DNA of 64,000 nucleotides from Pseudomonas fulva NBRC 16637 = DSM 17717 (GTDB lineage: Bacteria > Pseudomonadota > Gammaproteobacteria > Pseudomonadales > Pseudomonadaceae), in the NCBI RefSeq assembly GCF_000730565.1, contig NZ_BBIQ01000010.1, positions 1 through 64,000 of the forward strand, read 5' to 3'. The notes under the pieces are model-generated. The model searched no databases and was not told the origin of the DNA. It worked only from the letters and a program-made list of their open reading frames with translations. The translations under genes and the position numbers were made by a program. Within the stretch, counting starts at the first letter, position 1. Each line of letters opens with the position of its first letter. Positions 62,360-64,000 of the stretch are shown one piece after another.

Positions 62360-64000
62360 TCAGCCTTTGGCGACCTCCTTGAGCGTGAGTTCGCGCAGCA
62401 GTGCCTGCTCCTCGAGTTCCCGATCCATCTGCAAGCCTTGTTGCAAGATCACCTCTTCCTGCAGCGGATGGCTGGTGTTGGCCAGTTCCAGTACCCGCTG
62501 GCGGTACCGGTTTTCAACCTCCTCGAACCGCTCGGCGTATTCACCGCGAAGGCGCTGGGTCCAGTCCTGGTTGGACAGCAGATAGTCGATGAACGCTTCG
62601 CTGTGTTCGCGCTTGCGCACGTGTTCGAGCACGCTCGAAAGCTCATCGGCCGCCAGGTTGGCAGCACTTCGGAAACGCATGCGGTCGGCGATGGGCAGCT
62701 CGAGTTCCTTGGCCAGTTCGCGGCGATAAGCCAGGCGCACCGAAACCAGATCCCCCGGTATCGAGCGGTGCTGGGCAAGGTGTTCGAGTTCCTCTACCCG
62801 GAACAGCTGCAACAGCCTTTGGCGCATCTGCTGCAGGCTATCTCCTGCATCGATCACGACACGTTGATGCATCAGGTACAACTCGATGTTGTTGAACGCC
62901 TGAAGCGCGCCGTCATGACAGGTTTGTGCGCCATTTTCGTCAGGCAGCGCCGCTACAGCGATGCTTTCCAGCAATGGCCGCTCGGTCGGGTTGCTGACCG
63001 CCGCGACCAGCATCAGTCGCACCCGTTCGCAAAACCTGCCCCGAGTAGCGGGCTCCACGTAAGGGGCTGCGTTTTGCAGACGGCCCACCAGGCGCAGCAA
63101 GTCACTGCCTGCAAGCGCATCCCAGCATACCTGCAGGGATTCATTTTGCAGTGCATTTCCCAACATCCACGATTCCATCCGTGGGGTATCGTCACCGGAC
63201 ACCGGAAAGTGCGGGTGGTCCAGAGAGCCATCACTGGAACCATCGGTGAGCAGGTCGTTGGGAATGTCCAAGGCGAAGGAGAAGCTGTGATGGCTGTCGG
63301 AAAACGTGCGGACCCGCTGGATGGTTTCGGCTGGCAGCGGGTTGTCCAACAGGGACACAGAAGAAATCGGAATGGTGCTATCCAGGTTCGACAGGACACG
63401 GTCCGGCAGTTCGGTGATGTTGTTCGAACTGAGGTCGAGCAACTCGAGCGGCAGCAACAGGTCGCACCAGTGCGGCCAGCCCTGCAGCTCCATGTTGCTC
63501 AGCACCAGGGACTGGAGATTCGCTGCAAGCTGTGCAGGAACACGATTGATGGTGCCCACCCGGTTGCCCGAAAGGTCCAGCGAAGTAAGGTGGTTCAGGC
63601 GGCCAAAAATCTCGAACATAGGCTCATCGATTTCCAAACCCATGTTGCGCAACTCCAGGTACTCCAGCTCCGGCAAGCGCAGCAAGGCGGTAGGCAGTGT
63701 CGATTGCGGCGCTTGATGACCGTCTATGGTCAGGCGCGTGATACCCGGAAACCGACTGAGCAGCTCATCAAGCTGCGCAGTCGTGCCTCGCAAGCGGGTC
63801 AAGGCCAGGGCGCGAACACGCTCGCCAAAGAAGGGGGGCAGGCGCCTCGGGAAGTGCTCGATCGACACGTCTTCCAGATGCAGCCTGAGGTATCGATGGC
63901 CCTGTTCCTGATATGTCCAGAAATCATTGATCGCCGTTTCAATGCGTTGACGCTCGGCCAGGGCGGTTTGTGTCAGGGGGTTGCTGGAACTCGATGCCTG
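62360..64000 (-). CDS. Leucine-rich-repeat protein with NEL-type E3 ubiquitin ligase domain (5' end outside window)
   Basis: The C-terminal part of a larger protein; the frame stays open to the right edge (last codons read QASSSSNPLTQTALAERQ at the cut end). Leucine-rich repeats span about 63350-63740 (LRLPELEYLELRNM, LNHLTSLDLSGNRV, LQSLVLSNMEL, LELLDLSSNNITELPD). The NEL domain follows, with the catalytic CxD motif in QTCHDGALQAFNNIEL; the cysteine codon is 62918-62920. NEL enzymes (IpaH/SspH type) are secreted into eukaryotic cells to ubiquitinate host proteins. In Pseudomonas this pair often follows a DUF6543 region, which would lie beyond the edge. Confidence 0.88.
   Translation of the reverse strand, partial: QASSSSNPLTQTALAERQRIETAINDFWTYQEQGHRYLRLHLEDVSIEHFPRRLPPFFGERVRALALTRLRGTTAQLDELLSRFPGITRLTIDGHQAPQSTLPTALLRLPELEYLELRNMGLEIDEPMFEIFGRLNHLTSLDLSGNRVGTINRVPAQLAANLQSLVLSNMELQGWPHWCDLLLPLELLDLSSNNITELPDRVLSNLDSTIPISSVSLLDNPLPAETIQRVRTFSDSHHSFSFALDIPNDLLTDGSSDGSLDHPHFPVSGDDTPRMESWMLGNALQNESLQVCWDALAGSDLLRLVGRLQNAAPYVEPATRGRFCERVRLMLVAAVSNPTERPLLESIAVAALPDENGAQTCHDGALQAFNNIELYLMHQRVVIDAGDSLQQMRQRLLQLFRVEELEHLAQHRSIPGDLVSVRLAYRRELAKELELPIADRMRFRSAANLAADELSSVLEHVRKREHSEAFIDYLLSNQDWTQRLRGEYAERFEEVENRYRQRVLELANTSHPLQEEVILQQGLQMDRELEEQALLRELTLKEVAKG

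Overview
The window is chromosomal DNA from a pseudomonad of the Pseudomonas putida group. The evidence is GC-rich coding sequence throughout, urocanase and histidine ammonia-lyase proteins very close to those of P. putida, and a gene order (ABC transporter, mutY/yggX, his, ctpA/envC, gpmI, secB, ntrBC, glnA, thiI, typA, hut) typical of Pseudomonas. It is mostly core metabolism and nitrogen regulation. No prophage, insertion sequence, CRISPR array or integrase is visible. Layout: 1-672 holds a small DUF3077 gene behind a long leader whose segments can form two mutually exclusive RNA folds, one of which buries the ribosome binding site. 1094-5374 (minus) holds a methyltransferase and a four-gene polar amino acid ABC importer. 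6013-9052 holds a GABA permease, a small conserved protein and a polyphosphate kinase 2. 9277-13032 (minus) holds tRNA-Phe and an asmA-like/mutY/yggX operon. 13318-18358 (plus) holds an OFA-family transporter and hisB-hisH-DUF2164-hisA-hisF. 18399-24880 is the glycine-betaine locus: betI-betB-betA on minus, betT divergent, with a perfect BetI-type palindrome between. 24966-29618 encodes a 1550-residue protein of the Pseudomonas dermonecrotic-toxin-like (DUF6543) type. 29747-36277 carries the envelope and core genes for a polysaccharide deacetylase, CtpA, EnvC, GpmI, a rhodanese-like protein, GrxC and SecB. 36382-42456 carries trmL, a small membrane protein, ntrC, ntrB, an exported chorismate mutase and glnA. 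Sigma-54 and NtrC-type sites lie upstream of glnA and, less certainly, of ntrB. 42926-52476 carries thiI, typA, a YkgJ-type protein, glgP, fbp, a DUF924 gene and two small lipoproteins. 52581-62311 is the whole histidine-utilisation locus (hutF; hutC-D-U-H-T-I-G) with two HutC-type operators. 62360 to the right edge is the C-terminal part of a leucine-rich-repeat protein with a NEL-type E3 ubiquitin ligase domain, cut by the window edge. How the genes work together: much of the window concerns nitrogen. It has uptake of basic amino acids, GABA and histidine, histidine synthesis and five-step histidine breakdown, choline-to-betaine oxidation, ammonia assimilation (GlnA) and its NtrBC control. 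The two eukaryote-directed-looking proteins (DUF6543 and LRR-NEL) are the clear accessory elements. Start codons were moved inward from the longest frame where a ribosome binding site, signal peptide or family length favoured it.
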